Shown here: one piece after another, positions 26,462 through 38,900 of the stretch
Layout: every line of letters starts with the position of its first letter
How positions within the stretch are numbered: position 1 is the stretch's first letter
Assembly (NCBI RefSeq): GCF_018687715.1
Contig: NC_056758.1
Span: 36,241,467-36,305,466 of the forward strand
Reading direction: 5' to 3'
DNA length: 64,000 bases
DNA from: Carya illinoinensis
Taxonomy: Eukaryota; Streptophyta; Magnoliopsida; Fagales; Juglandaceae
The notes under the pieces: model-generated
What the model was told of the DNA's origin: nothing
What the model saw: only the letters and a program-made list of their open reading frames with translations
The model's database searches: none
Program-made: the position numbers and the translations under genes

Positions 26462-27046
26462 GAGCATCCACGTCTTATTTTTTATCTTTATTTTTATAAT
26501 TTAATTTAAAATTATTTTTTTATAAATTTTATTTATTTTTAAAAATTTCTTACATTCCATTTCTCATTTCTATCTCTATTTTATTAAATAATATTTTTTT
26601 ATTCTTTTTTATTATTTTTTTCTTTCACTTCTATTTACAAATTTAACTACTCAATATTTTTTCTTATTTTTTAAACTATTACTCTAGTAAATATTTTAAA
26701 CAAAAATTTAAATTATTTTTTTTGTGAATATGAGAATATTTTTAAAATTAATTTTTTTATATTTTTCGTAATTAATTAAATTATTTTTAAAACTATAATA
26801 AATATGAGTATGAGAGAAAGTGTAGATGATTGAAAAATTATTTATTTGATATATTAGAATAAAATATTGATAAAAATAATTTAGGAAATGAATAGTGAGT
26901 CTCCAAATATGGAGACTTACTGTTTAATCCCTAAACTTTTTTCCTAAAATAGGAATTCCGATGTGGGAGACATTTTGATCAAAACTCCAAAATAAATCCC
27001 AAATTATGGAGAGTATAGTACTTTGAGGAACCGGATGGAGATGCTC
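26462..27046. mobile_element. PIF/Harbinger-like MITE
   Basis: The left end is GAGCATCCACG and the right end, read inverted, is GAGCATCTCCATCC. The trinucleotide TTA flanks both sides (26459-26461 and 27047-27049), the 3-bp target duplication typical of PIF/Harbinger. The 585-bp interior is AT-rich with no transposase. Part of it (AATAGTGAGTCTCCAAATATGG region) has the look of other rosid GAGCATCTCC MITEs. Confidence 0.7.
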
Positions 27047-27124
27047 TTACTCCGTCCACCGAACGTCTAGAAAATGTCTATTTTCTATTGAAAAAGAAAA
27101 AATTTTAATGTAAATATAATCGTG

Positions 27125-27265
27125 TATTAATATATATATTAAGCTATTGTGATTAAATAAAAAATAAATTTTATTAAAAGTAATATTAATTTAAAATTTA
27201 AATATAAAAAAATCAATATTAATATATAGATTAATACGCGATTTTACTTGTATATAACAAAATTT
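27125..27265. repeat. dispersed AT-rich repeat, copy 2
   Basis: Near-identical to 3985-4135, including GATTAAATAAAAAATAAATT and AATATTAATTTAAAATTTAA. It supports the reading of that block as a small dispersed element. Confidence 0.6.
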
Positions 27266-28877
27266 ATTGAAAAATTATGCAAAGCAGTTTCATATTTTTT
27301 TATATTATTTAAATATATAATTTTATTATTTTAACCTTTTTTATTTTATACTTAAAAATTTTAATGTATTAACAGTGTGACTGCTGTGTAGCGTACCTCT
27401 TTTCTATTCTACTCCAATTTTCTCCCAAGCTAGCCTTGTAGTTAACAAATCTCGAGCACTCTCAGTACTCTCAATAGCTCAACTATAATAACAAAAATAA
27501 AAAATGTAAAATATTTAGATAATTGTTTATAAAATGAGCTCTATTAAATTATATAAAAGAATTTAAGTGTATAAGACTTAATTATATTATATTGTATATA
27601 AAAATATATTGTAAATATAAAAAAAATATAAATATTACAAATTTATTGATAAAAATGAAATGTTTAGAAAAAAAAATTATTGAAATGATATGAAGAAAAA
27701 TAAATAATTTGATGTATGGTATGTTGTAAAAATGAGTATGTAAAATATAAAAAGTGGATTTTAATGATGTATTTTAAATGATAGGATAGAAAATCTATTA
27801 GAAGTGCTCTTAAAACATCTTTATTGGCTTGATTAAATTTATTTTTAAATTTGGTCAATATTAATACTTTTTTGTATTTGTCTATTTCATTTAAATTCAA
27901 TCTCTCCATTAAAATAGTCATTTATTCTCTATATAATAATAAAATATTACTAAATTAATGTTTTTTTAAAAATTTATTTTTATCACATTTTATAATTCTA
28001 TCAATTTAATATTATTAATAATTATATTATAATTAAATTAATATTAAAAAATATTTTCAAAGGTCATTTAATTTTTTGAAATGAAATTATAGAATATTTT
28101 AATATTTTAATTGGTGAAATGAAAGTGTATGATTGAAAAAATAATATTTTAATTTTTATTGAATGAAAGTGGTCTGTAGTCAAAATGTAAAATATTTTAG
28201 ATTTGTCCAATCTAATGTGGGTCTCTTTTACACAAATAATTTAAATTTTAGCTAACATCGTCATTGGCAGATGCTCTAAAGAGCATTATTAATAGATTAT
28301 GCATATATAAAATATATTTTTAATGAATGTAAGATGAATTTAGAATTTAACTATTCTATTTACATAAATCTCCATATTGAAATAACTATTTTTTTATTAT
28401 ACAGCAATAAAATAAAATAAAATGAATTTAACTTTAACTATTTACATCAAATCTCCACATTGAATTATCTCTTTATTTATTATATAGTAATAAATAATTA
28501 ATAATTTAAAAATATTTTATTTTTTAATTATTAATTTATTTTATTTGATCATATTTTATTATTTAATTTTAAAAAAATTAAGAGAAGTTTGTGCATGTAA
28601 ATAGAGCAGAGAGAGTGTGTTAAAAAAATAATAAAACAAGTATTTGATATATACACCTATCAAATTTAGTTTTAATTTTAAATTTACTGTAGCTAAAAAG
28701 TTACCGTAACAAAACTTTAGATAATCCAATATAATGCATTTTTATGTCATATTATATATTTAAAGATATATTTTTATGTTTGACCATTCTATTAACAATG
28801 CTATGAGGCATTGAAAATTCACCTATACGTTCTAAACATCAATACTGGTCGTTCGTATTACTAAGACGTGATATATA
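27266..28877. other. intergenic, AT-rich
   Basis: No gene is visible. Fragments such as ACATCTTTATTGGC near 27827 and ACATCGTCATTGGCAGATGC near 28255 look like ends of decayed MITEs, but I could not pair them with a consistent target duplication. Confidence 0.5.
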
Positions 28878-31800
28878 TCTATAGTGATAATATAAGCGGC
28901 AATCCGCAAGCTACAGTATTAGGAACAGTAAATATTTTATTTCTCATTTTACCCTTAGTTTTATTTGACAATTACAGTAGTTTGCATTTTACTTTTGTTT
29001 TACCGACAGATATTTCAGTCTTTCTGCCTTCCTACTGACTGATTTGCTTTTTCTTATTTTATTTCCAATTTTACCCCTTAATTTTATTGTTCAGCTTATT
29101 GTCCTTGGTGTCGTTTTGCTTCGCTGACTTGATATTAATGTCTTTTTACAGTTAATGCTTATAATTTTATCTGACAAATTGAATCGAACTGAAATATAAA
29201 TGTTGATATTTCTTTCATTCCATGTGTTGTGCTTTGCTCTGTACTCACTTCTGCTCACTACTCTTTGTATTCTAACTTAAAAAAAAAAAAAAAAAACAAC
29301 GAAGTTACGCGATACTCAGCAGTTGTAAGTACGTTCTTATTATTTTTTCCAGTATTATAAGAATTAATTGTATGTATGAATGAATTTGTTTCGGTATCTA
29401 ATTAGATGATATGCATATAGATCACAGCAAACAAAAATGGAAAGAAGACAAAAACTATATTTGCGTATTCACATATATTTTTACAAGAGAGTAAACCCAA
29501 CAAAAAAATCAAACCCATCATACAAATTCCATCTTTTGATTTGTTCGTATGTGTTGAGAACACAAAAAAAAAACGCAGTTATAGTGAAAAAAGAAAACCC
29601 AGTTGCTCCAAAATTTTTGAAAAAAATAACTATCGGATTGAAAAGAATTGCTTTGTAGATGTGAAAAATAGAAACCTAATATACATCAATTGCAAAAGAA
29701 AAAAGAAAAATACACCCAAAAAATGCACGCAGACGAAATACACCAAAAAAAATATACACGAAATACACCCAACCACAATACCTCCCTACCACACGACTTG
29801 GCGGTCCCAGTGTCACGACCCAACAAAAGAAACAGATACCAGAGGCAAACAGAGACCCAACAAATAACAGATCCAACCCAGAAACTCAGAAATATCCATC
29901 AAGAAAAAGAAAAAAAAAACCCAAACAGAGTGTCTTAATACACACGAGATGGTGAAACAAAACTAAAACTGCTCTTGACATTAAGATCCCATCGACAGAA
30001 AAAAAGGGGATGAACCAAAAAAAAATTCAAAAAACACCCCAGCAAGAAAGAAAACCATATTTAACATGCAACCGAGAAACCAAAAAAAAAAAAAAAAACT
30101 CCTTCAAAAATAAAATTTTAGAAATTTACCCTTTTCTTCAAAAGCAATGACAGAGAGGCTGTGAGGGAAGAGTGGTTGTCACCGGCCAAGCACCATGAAC
30201 GCAGCGATGGTTGGCAATAAAAAAGAAAAAACAAACAAAAAAATGTAAGAGGAGAAGAAGGGGGGGTGGGGAAGAAGAGAGAGAGCGAGAGAAATGGAGA
30301 CACAGATAAGGGGGCGGGGAAGAAGACTATCGAAGAGGGGGGCGTTTACGGTACTTTTAACTAAAAGAAAGAAACTTTTTAGAAAAAAAAATACTGCGTG
30401 CAGGTCATGAGTGGAACCCTGACTGTCAATCACTAGTTTACACTATTTTATGACTGTCAATCACTATCACTTTTTACACTATTTTATGACTGTTAATCAC
30501 TATACTTTTTTACTGAAAATACGGCTATTTTTTTTTTTATAAATTGAAATGATGGAAAGTAGATTTGACTCTACAGGTGGGTGTAATGAGAGATGCTTTT
30601 GCTACACGTCATCTAGGGTCAAATATGATTTATTATTTATTTTAAATATTTTTACTTATTATCTTATTCATTAGTTAAATTAATTTAATAAAAATAAAAT
30701 AAAATAAAAAATAATATTAAAATTTATATTTAATATGACGTAAAATGATGCATAAAATCTCTTTTTTATTATATTAATTGAATGTTGTTATTTATCATTT
30801 TTACTTTATATTTTTAAAAAAATTTAAAAAATACCTAGAATAAATGAAAACATAACAATAAAAATATTAATTTAAATGAAGAAAAAATATATGAAAACAT
30901 AGAAATAAAAATAGGGATTAGATTTGCTCGTATCCAAAAAAATAACAATAAAAAAAAGTTATATGCTTTAGTTTTTTAAAAGTTAAGATTCTTCTTTCAG
31001 CAAATAAGGTTTTCTTTTTGGAGCTTTCATTTTTTAACATACATTTTAAAGTCTACATATCTTTCTCTAATTTTTTATTGCAATATGAATTTTAAAGCTT
31101 TCGCTAGGATGTTGATCTCAATGAGAGATCTGCACATAAAACTAAAAAATATAGTGATGCATTTTTTATTATTTTTCTTTTTTATGTATATTATTCATGG
31201 AAGTCATGTGTTCAAATTTTCTATTTGCTCTGTTGTTCATCTCCTAATTGTTTGCATAGAGGATAATTATTTTAGGCATTATTTTGTACACCTTAGTGAA
31301 AGTGTTGTAATTTTAGTAATATTTTGTTAAATTAGTTTTTGTAACATTACCTTTGTGTAAATATTTTTGTGATTTTTGTTCTATAATTATTTTGTTGCCT
31401 ATGATTTGATACCTTAGTTTTTATTATATGTTGTTAATTCATAAATTGACTATCTCTTTTTGTGAATTTTTAAAACTAATGATCAACAAATTCAATTATC
31501 TTGTAATAAAAGATCACTCTTTTTTTTGGTCGTAAAACAAATTTCAAATTTTTGAGTATAAGAAAGTTTACTTTATAATCAAAAAAGTTAAATTATAATG
31601 TAAATACATAAAACATTTAGAGCATTCTTTCGTTATAAGAAAATTAAATAAATACCATTTTTAACCGTTTTAATATATATGTACAATTATAATTACGTAA
31701 CAAAAGACACTGAAAACATTCTTCCGTTACAAGAAAATAAATATTCATATGAAAACCAATTTGTTATCATTGTACTCTTTGACGGTAAGAAAGTTACTTT

Positions 31801-32987
31801 TATAATCATAAGAATTAAATTATAAAGTAAATATATAAATCATTTAGAACATTCTTTTGTTTTAGGAATAAAAAATAAATATCAATTTGAACTGTTTTAA
31901 TATATGTGAATATCAATTTGAACTGTTTTAATTTTAAATGTCTTATAATGAATGAATGTTCTCAGTGTCTTTTTTATTCAATTATATTGGGTTCAGATTA
32001 AAAAATTAAGCGTCTATCACTTGTGTTTTTTAAAAAAGTGTTTTTTTATTACTTGCAAAAATACTATTTTTTATTATTAGAAATTTGATATAGTTTTTAA
32101 ATAGAAATTTGATATTTTTTTTTTAAATACTTACAACAATTTAAGATAATTTAACAAAAAGGACATTAAAAAAATGTTGTTAACGCTATTTGTAACCCAA
32201 CGCAACTCCTTATATTATATTTTCACTTTTCTTAGCAATTTTAAACGATAGTTTTGTCATTTTTATTGCACCGTTAAATTTTAGTTTTATTATTTGAAAA
32301 TTATCAAAAAATATTAATCTCCTAAATCTTGTAAAGAAAATTTTATGCTTTACATAATACAAATTTCGGATTTAATTTTTCATATTGTATGTGAAAGTTT
32401 AAGGTTTTTTTAGCGGACTACAAGTTAGGAATGTTATGTTACGTTGTGATCGTCCAATGCGAAAATATCTTTTTATATACACTAATTGACAAAAAAATGA
32501 AAGTTGCATATGTAATTAACTGTTAATAATTGAAGGAAAATTAATTTGTCCCCAAAATTAACACCTAAAAAGTTTTTATATTTTTCTCGATGGGTGCTCT
32601 CGATTAATTTAGGAATTTTTTTAAATCATTAACAAAAAAATAAATTATTTATACATTTATTAATCATCTAATTTCACTAAATATTTAACACACAGTAACA
32701 TTTACCATTCATAGAAAAAATGGCATTAGAAGTTTCAAAAAAATAATGGATGATTCAACTTACTGTAGACCTAAAAATATTCAACTAACAAAAGTACAAA
32801 AACTTTAATGTTATTTCCATCGGTCGTGTCCAATATGACCCTGAGCTATAATGACACCAAAAGAAAAAAAAAAAAATTAGAAGTTATTTTGTTGTTTATA
32901 TTTATGTAATATTCTTACTGTCAAATTTTTGAAACTTAACTAAACAGCAACGAAACAAACGTGCATCGCACGTTGCACCTTGACTAG
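28878..32987 (+). mobile_element. Helitron-like element 1
   Basis: The 3' end shows the Helitron signature: a perfect 6-bp stem with 3-nt loop (ACGTGC-ATC-GCACGT, 32959-32973), 10 nt, then CTAG at 32984-32987 followed by T. The proposed 5' end begins TCTATAGTGATAATATAAGC after an A/T-rich flank. The same 5' end and about 200 bp of following sequence recur inverted at the end of element 2, which supports both boundaries. The 4.1-kb interior has no RepHel coding region, so this is non-autonomous. It carries A-rich sequence at about 29280-30110 and, on the minus strand at about 30110-30350, a CT-rich leader-like stretch, suggesting captured host promoter or 5' UTR DNA. Confidence 0.65.
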
Positions 32988-33819
32988 TATATATATATAC
33001 ATTCACACACTAATAGAGGGATCGTCCTTTGGACGTTTGCTTAGTGGGGACATAATTTATATGTAAATAAGAAATTTATATGCAAGTTAATATCCTATTT
33101 AAATATATAATTATAACAGTGAGAAGTTTATATAAATTTAAAAGTAAAAAAGTAAACACAAATTTTATATAAAATATTAAGTGAAAAACCATTTTAAATT
33201 TCATTTTTTATATTTTAAATTCTTAATACAATTTTATGTAAAATTGATATATTAAATGAAAAAAAATTAAATGAATTATGTGCTAATAGCTAAGTAATGA
33301 AAACTTTTTATAAACATTATTATTAAATTTGCAATAATTATTAATGTATGAATTAAAAGAAATAAAATTTTAAAACAAAACATTGAAAAAAAAGTAAGAT
33401 TTTATTTTCTCACTACAAATTTATGGGCAATTATCATATTAATTTTAAAAAAATTTGAACACACTATAGGTTAATAATTAAGTTCAAAATAATTTATAAC
33501 ATTATCTATTTCTCACATATTAAGCTAAATTTTTAATTAAACTAAACTAATAGCCCAGTTCACTGCAACACAACACAAAACTGTTATAAAAATTATTAAT
33601 TTTGGAATTAATATTAGAGCATAAGTTAAAAAAATATAGTTTTCCAATAATGTAAATTTTATTTTTTCGATATTTTAAATTATTAATATATACAATTCAA
33701 ATACAAAGAAATAAAATTTAAATAAAAAATATATTCGTAGATAGATCTACAAACATGTAACAATGATTCTTTTTATTATTTGAAAAAAAAAAATCCACCC
33801 CAACGCTCAGTCCGAATTC

Positions 33820-33982
33820 AACAATAAAGCCCAGCCTACTAACCAACCCAAAAATCCAAAACGACGTTGTTTTCAGCAAAACAACCCTCAACCCATCCCA
33901 TTCACACCACAAAACGACGTCGTTTCATAAAATAAAAATTCTTAACTATAAATAAACGCAAACCCGCTTTGGTCCAGATCCT

Positions 33983-34021
<39 letters not shown>

Positions 34022-34160
34022 TACACACACACCTTTCTTATTCTCGTTCTTCCATCTTTTCGCTTTGGAGTTACTCTGTCTTTCTTCTCTCATCTACACT
34101 GTTTCTATTTCCTCCATTTTTTTAAACCTTCCAATTTTTAGTTTTTATGTCTTGGATATG
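33820..34160 (+). promoter_or_regulatory. captured promoter and 5' leader inside Helitron 2
   Basis: On the plus strand there are two AAAACGACGT(C/T)GTTT palindromes (about 33860 and 33912), a TATA-like CTATAAATAAAC at about 33946-33957, then a CT microsatellite passing into CA repeats (about 33983-34031) and a pyrimidine-rich leader. This order is that of a plant core promoter plus 5' UTR. A long T-rich, intron-like stretch follows to about 35100, and no protein-coding exon is evident. Function is inference. Confidence 0.45.
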
Positions 34161-35522
34161 CAGAATTTTTTTTTTTTTTTTCCTTTTGTTCAACATATGT
34201 TGCCTTTCAAGTTTTTGTTTCTTTTATCTATTTGTGCTAAGATTTATTTAGTTGTTGGTTTGTGGTTCAATTTTTTTGTTTCTTACTCGTTTGGTTTGAT
34301 GCTCATTTTTTTTTTTTCTGCATTTAGATTTGTGGTCTTAATCTTTTTATCTTTTCCATTCGTATTTATTCTTTGTTTTGTTTGTTCTTACAGGTTTGAG
34401 CATATCTTCAAAGATCTAAAGAGATCTGTTGTTGGTTTATTTTCTTGCATCTATTTACAAATCTTCACAAATCTGTTTGTTCTTCTTGTATCTTCTGTAT
34501 TTTTCTTTTTGCACAATTTTTTTTTTTAAATGTTGCATTTGTTGTTACACTCATGTAGAAAACTTTTTTTTCTTGCGTTTCATGTATATTCGATTCATGT
34601 GTTTTTTTCCTCACGTTTCAAATCTGTAGATTTTTTTTTTGGCGATTTATGTTGCTAGGGTGTTTTAGTATCCAGTCCAAGTTTTATTATTTTTTTTCTT
34701 GTGTTTGATTTCTTTCACTTTTTTTTCTTGTTCTTCACCGTTTGATGTATATTACCTTTGTATTTTTCACATCTACAAAACAATTTTTTTTCTTTCCATA
34801 TGTGTTGCTTTTTCTATTTTTGGTTCAAGCTTTTTTTTTTCTTTGCTTTTGATTTCTTTATTTTTTTTCTTGTTATTCGGCATTTTTTTTCACACTAATT
34901 GGTTTTTTTTTTTCTAAAATCTCAATAGAAACATTCTTTGGTCATTTCTCTCTTGTAAAGTGCCAGCAAATAAGAAGACAAAAGATGGGATTTGTATTAT
35001 TTGTTTGATTTTTTTTTTTTGTTTGGGATATTTTCTGTAAACTACATATGTGAATATGCAAACATCGTTTTTATTCTGTTTGTTTGTTTGTTTTTTTTTT
35101 GCTGTGATGGATATGCATACGCATATGATATAATTATATATTGAAATATTTCATTCCTGCAATACTGAAAGAATAAAAAATAACAAGCATACCTACAACT
35201 ATCGAGGTTGACGAGTAGCACGAATCCAGAAGACGCGGACATTTTTTATTTTTTTGTGAGAAAGTGAGAATACAAAACACAAATGAAATGAAACGCAAAT
35301 ATGAAGTTTTAAATTTGTGGCAGACGAAGTAATAAGATCTTAAGTGTAAAAATACAATAATATTTAGGTGGTGAAGTAAAACAACGACAAACATAATGAA
35401 CTAAACAATAGAATGAAGGGGCAAAATCGAAAATAAAATAGAGGAAAGAAAGTCAGGCCGCAAGAATGAAAGACCAAAACGTCCGTCGGCAAAAAAAAGA
35501 AAAAAGAAAAAACGAGCATAAT

Positions 35523-37658
35523 TGTGATGACCCGCTTTTGAGTGTATTTTCGTTGAAATAATTGTTTTTATTTTAATTAATATATCAGTTATTTATTTTA
35601 AATTATTTTCGTTTTAAAATTGGTTTTTAATTTAATTTAATTTATTTGAGGTTGTGTTTTATTTCTTTTAGTTGTTTTGTGGTTTTAATCTCTTTTTGGC
35701 GGTTTAGTTTTATTTTCCGGGTGAGGATTAGATCTCCTCTTTTCCCTACACTTCTTTTCTTTTTCATTTCTTTTTCTTTTTCCTCTTTCTTTTTCCTTCT
35801 TCTTTTCTTTTTCCTTTCTTTTTCTTTTTTTCTTTTTTTCTTTTCTCTCTTCTCTCTCCCCGCGTTCGGACCCCCCCGAGCTCTCTCTCTCCTCCCTCTC
35901 CCTCACGCCGGCGTCCCCTTCTTCAGCTCAGACCGCCGCCGTCCGGCCCCCCACCGGTCCCATTCTCTTCCCCTCCCTCCGGTGCACCACCCCACCCAAG
36001 CTCACCCCCAACCGGCCGGCCATTTGGCCGGAAAAAGCCCAGCAAAGCCGCACGGTTTTGGCTCCGATCCGCCGCCGTCGCTCCACCTCCGGCCACCATT
36101 TCTTCACCACTTCATCACCGACTCCTTGCCGTCCTAACCCACCCATTTCCGGCCTCCAACGACCACCGGAACAGCTCCTACGAGCTTGTTTTCCGATTTG
36201 GGTATTTCGGCCATTTTCCGGCGATTCCGCCGCCACCCACGGCCGTTCATCACTTCCAATAGCTTCACAACCATCCCTAGACCATACCCTATCAATCTCG
36301 TGTCCTAGTTTGTCCTCGTTCAAAAGTGGGTATTTCACAACCCACGGCCACAGTGAATTTTCACTGTGACGTTGCTGTTTTTCCGCCGTTTGCAACGCCG
36401 CTTGTTTTCTAAAATTACCGTATAGCGCTGTAAGTATTTTCCAAACCCTATTTTCAGATTTTAATATATATTGCTCATTCAATTATTTACTGTTGTTGGT
36501 TGTTGATTCCGGACTGAGTCCGAGGAGTTTCGGGGGTCGGATGGATGGAGGACGGAGTTGCCTGTTTATTTGATTTATGATTGTTGGATTATTTTATTAT
36601 GCATTGTTATGGCATTACATGGTGCATGCACGTGTGTTTGAGGATTTATGTGAAAAGCCTGTGTATTGGCGTAAGTGTATTGCGGGTGCGTGTGTATCAC
36701 GAGCCCAAGCCGGGATGGGTTATTATCTCGGTGGAGCTCCTCTGGTCACTCGGGAGCGGAATAAACTGAGTGATGTCCCCTGAGTTGTCGAGAGCGATGA
36801 CGGGAGCGGGGCTAGGGGATGCTTGGCTACGAACGCGCCGGGCGTGGAACCGGGCATCGCCCTACTCACCGACTCCGTGGCCCTTCGCTGGCGAGGGCTA
36901 GAGGATGCTTGGCTACGCACGCGCGGGGCGCGGAACTGGGCATCGCTTGTTAAGTGTTACATGCGTGGTGGTACTCTACGGTGTGACACTGGAGCCAGGG
37001 TGTGCGGATGACCCCTAGGGGAGGTCATGGTGCATACGGTTAAAATTGGTTAATGGTTTGTGAGGCCAAATGGGACTTTTGGCGTGGGTCAGATGGACTT
37101 CTGGCGAGATATTGGGCCAGATGGACTTTTGGCGGCCAAATGTGACTTTTGGCGTGTTTTTCGGTAAGGATGTGTTTTTGGGCCAAATGGGTTTTTGGCG
37201 TGTGTGGAAAACTGGTGTTTTTTGGGCTTTGTGCATTGGGCATGGTTCATGCATCTTGTTTGAGTTTTATGTGTTTTTATCTGGTAGTGTTTGGCTTTTA
37301 CTTACCTGCGGTACCATTCGTGGTTCCGTAGCTTTTGGTGCAGAGTTAGAGGACGAAGAGGAGGAGGCTGAGCCCGAGGATGCGGCTCCGCCGGGTTGCT
37401 GATGCTATCTTTTATATTTGTTAAAACTGTATTTGTGTTTTGTAATATTTTATCTATGTACATTTTAAACAGCTTGTATTACGTTAAGAAAAATTATGGT
37501 ACTTAGTTATGACTTTCGTTATCCGCTGCGTGTTTCTCTGTACACATCTGTTGCCTTGCACTCACTCGGCACCCGTCGATGGGATGGTGACCCGAATTGT
37601 CACCATCCGGACGTCTCAATTTCCCCGTGTTCGGGCGTGGGGATTTGGGGGCGTCACA
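35523..37658 (+). mobile_element. solo LTR, Gypsy-type, 2136 bp
   Basis: It begins TGTGATGACCCGC and ends GGGGGCGTCACA, with a perfect 5-bp target duplication ATAAT at 35518-35522 and 37659-37663. There is no internal region, so it arose by LTR-LTR recombination. The interior has a GC-rich, proline-translating block (35860-36260) and repeated TGGACTTTTGGCG-like phrases around 37070-37200. Open frames here (35646-36137, 36058-36369) are by-products of the GC-rich composition and no domain is visible. Strand follows the TG..CA plus GGCGTCACA orientation. Confidence 0.88.
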
Positions 37659-37756
37659 ATAATTTTCAAATAAAACAAAAGGCAAAATTGAAAAAAAAAA
37701 AGATTTAGACGAAAATACTGTTCCAAGCGGATTTGAACTTTATATATAAGTATAGA

Positions 37757-38373
37757 TATAGATATAGATATAGATAAAAGATAAATGATAAATATATTTT
37801 TGACATGGTAAATTATAATATATATTTTTTGTAAATACACTTTTACACATTTGATTATTTATATTTATATAAAAGTCTTTTAACTTATATAGACTATAGT
37901 TAAATTTAATACTATACTAATATAAGTTAATTATTATAAAATAATGTATTTATACTATAATATAAATAGATTAATAATTTAGTACATGTAAACATCATAT
38001 TATTACTGACATATATAATCCGTAAAATTAGAAAAACCAAACTTGATTGAATCAAAACTGAAAAAATCAGAAGTTTTGATTTTAGTAGTGAATCGATTCA
38101 GTTTTAGTTCTTAATTTTTTAATACTGAAGTCTACCAGTTTAATTCTAAAAAAATGTATAAAATCATATTCAATTGGACCCGTTGCTCGTAAATATATGT
38201 TTTAAAATTCCTATCAAATATATCGACGGGATTGAAAGACAATTTTTTTTTAATTAAAACAATTTGGGACAGATATTGTTCTCCACATAATCAAGCTTGT
38301 TTCTGTAGGGATTATGGGCCTCAAACCGAGCACATCTAGTTTGACTTGATATCATGAAGAGAAGGCCTTGGCC
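37757..38373. other. intergenic, no gene seen
   Basis: A GATATA repeat (37750-37776) at the left is followed by AT-rich DNA without a credible open frame. Confidence 0.55.
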
Positions 38374-38664
38374 CAAGTTGTAACAGCCCGCTAGAAATTC
38401 AATTATGAAATTTCTATTGACTTTAGGAACCTCGTGAAGACTCTATACGCTTTCACGAATCCATTAATCATATAGGTTTTAGTCTAACTACATAGTTAGT
38501 GTTATTACTCATTATGGTATCAGAAGTGTGTTTTTGATTATTGGAGATAGTTAGAAGTGTCTAAATGTATTATGGTTTGTGCCATTAGACACGGATGATT
38601 ATTTAAGGTCTTATGGCGCAATAACACTTTTTCATATTTTCGGACGAAACGTTTGTTCAAAATT

Positions 38665-38900
38665 GTGGATATTATTGGATAAAAATATCTTGAACTAATT
38701 TTTGTGGATATTATTGGATAAAAATATCTTAAGCTAATTTTGTAGATATTATTAGATAAAAATATTTTCGTGGATATTATTGGTAAAAATATCTTAAGCT
38801 AATTTTGTGGATATTATTGGATAAAAATATCTTAAGCTAATTTCGTGGATATTATTGGGTAAAAATATCTTGAGTTGATTTTTGTAGATATTATTAGGTA
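38665..38900 (+). repeat. tandem array of about 36-bp units in the solo LTR
   Basis: About seven degenerate units of the form GTGGATATTATTGGATAAAA followed by ATATCTTAAGCTAATTTT. The corresponding array in the other LTR (58932-59070) has about four units, so copy number changes between family members. Confidence 0.8.

Larger units (their letters stand above)
33010..37756 (-). mobile_element. Helitron-like element 2, split by a solo LTR
   Basis: Read on the minus strand, the 5' end starts TCTATACTTATATATAAAG at 37756, similar to element 1, and the similarity continues through ACAGTATT and TTTTGTTTTATTTGA. On the far side of the inserted LTR (35517 downward) it continues with the same order of phrases as element 1 (CCGACGG, TTTTATTTTCGATTTTGCCC, TTCATTCTATTGTTTAG). 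The 3' end has a CGTCC-AAA-GGACG hairpin (33023-33035), 9 nt, then TTAG followed by T, one base off the CTRR consensus. Without the LTR it is about 2.6 kb. It is non-autonomous and carries promoter-like cargo. Confidence 0.6.

Noticed and set aside
29437..29938. Lysine-rich frames of 73-108 aa
   Set aside because: They come from A-rich DNA in Helitron 1, overlap in several frames and show no domain.
33969..34917. Phe/Leu-rich membrane-like frames up to 186 aa
   Set aside because: They are translations of T-rich intron-like DNA and of CT/CA microsatellites.
35646..36369. Proline/serine-rich open frames of 163, 103 and 184 aa
   Set aside because: They lie in the GC-rich part of a solo LTR with exact TG...CA ends and a target duplication; all frames on both strands are open because of composition, and no domain is present.
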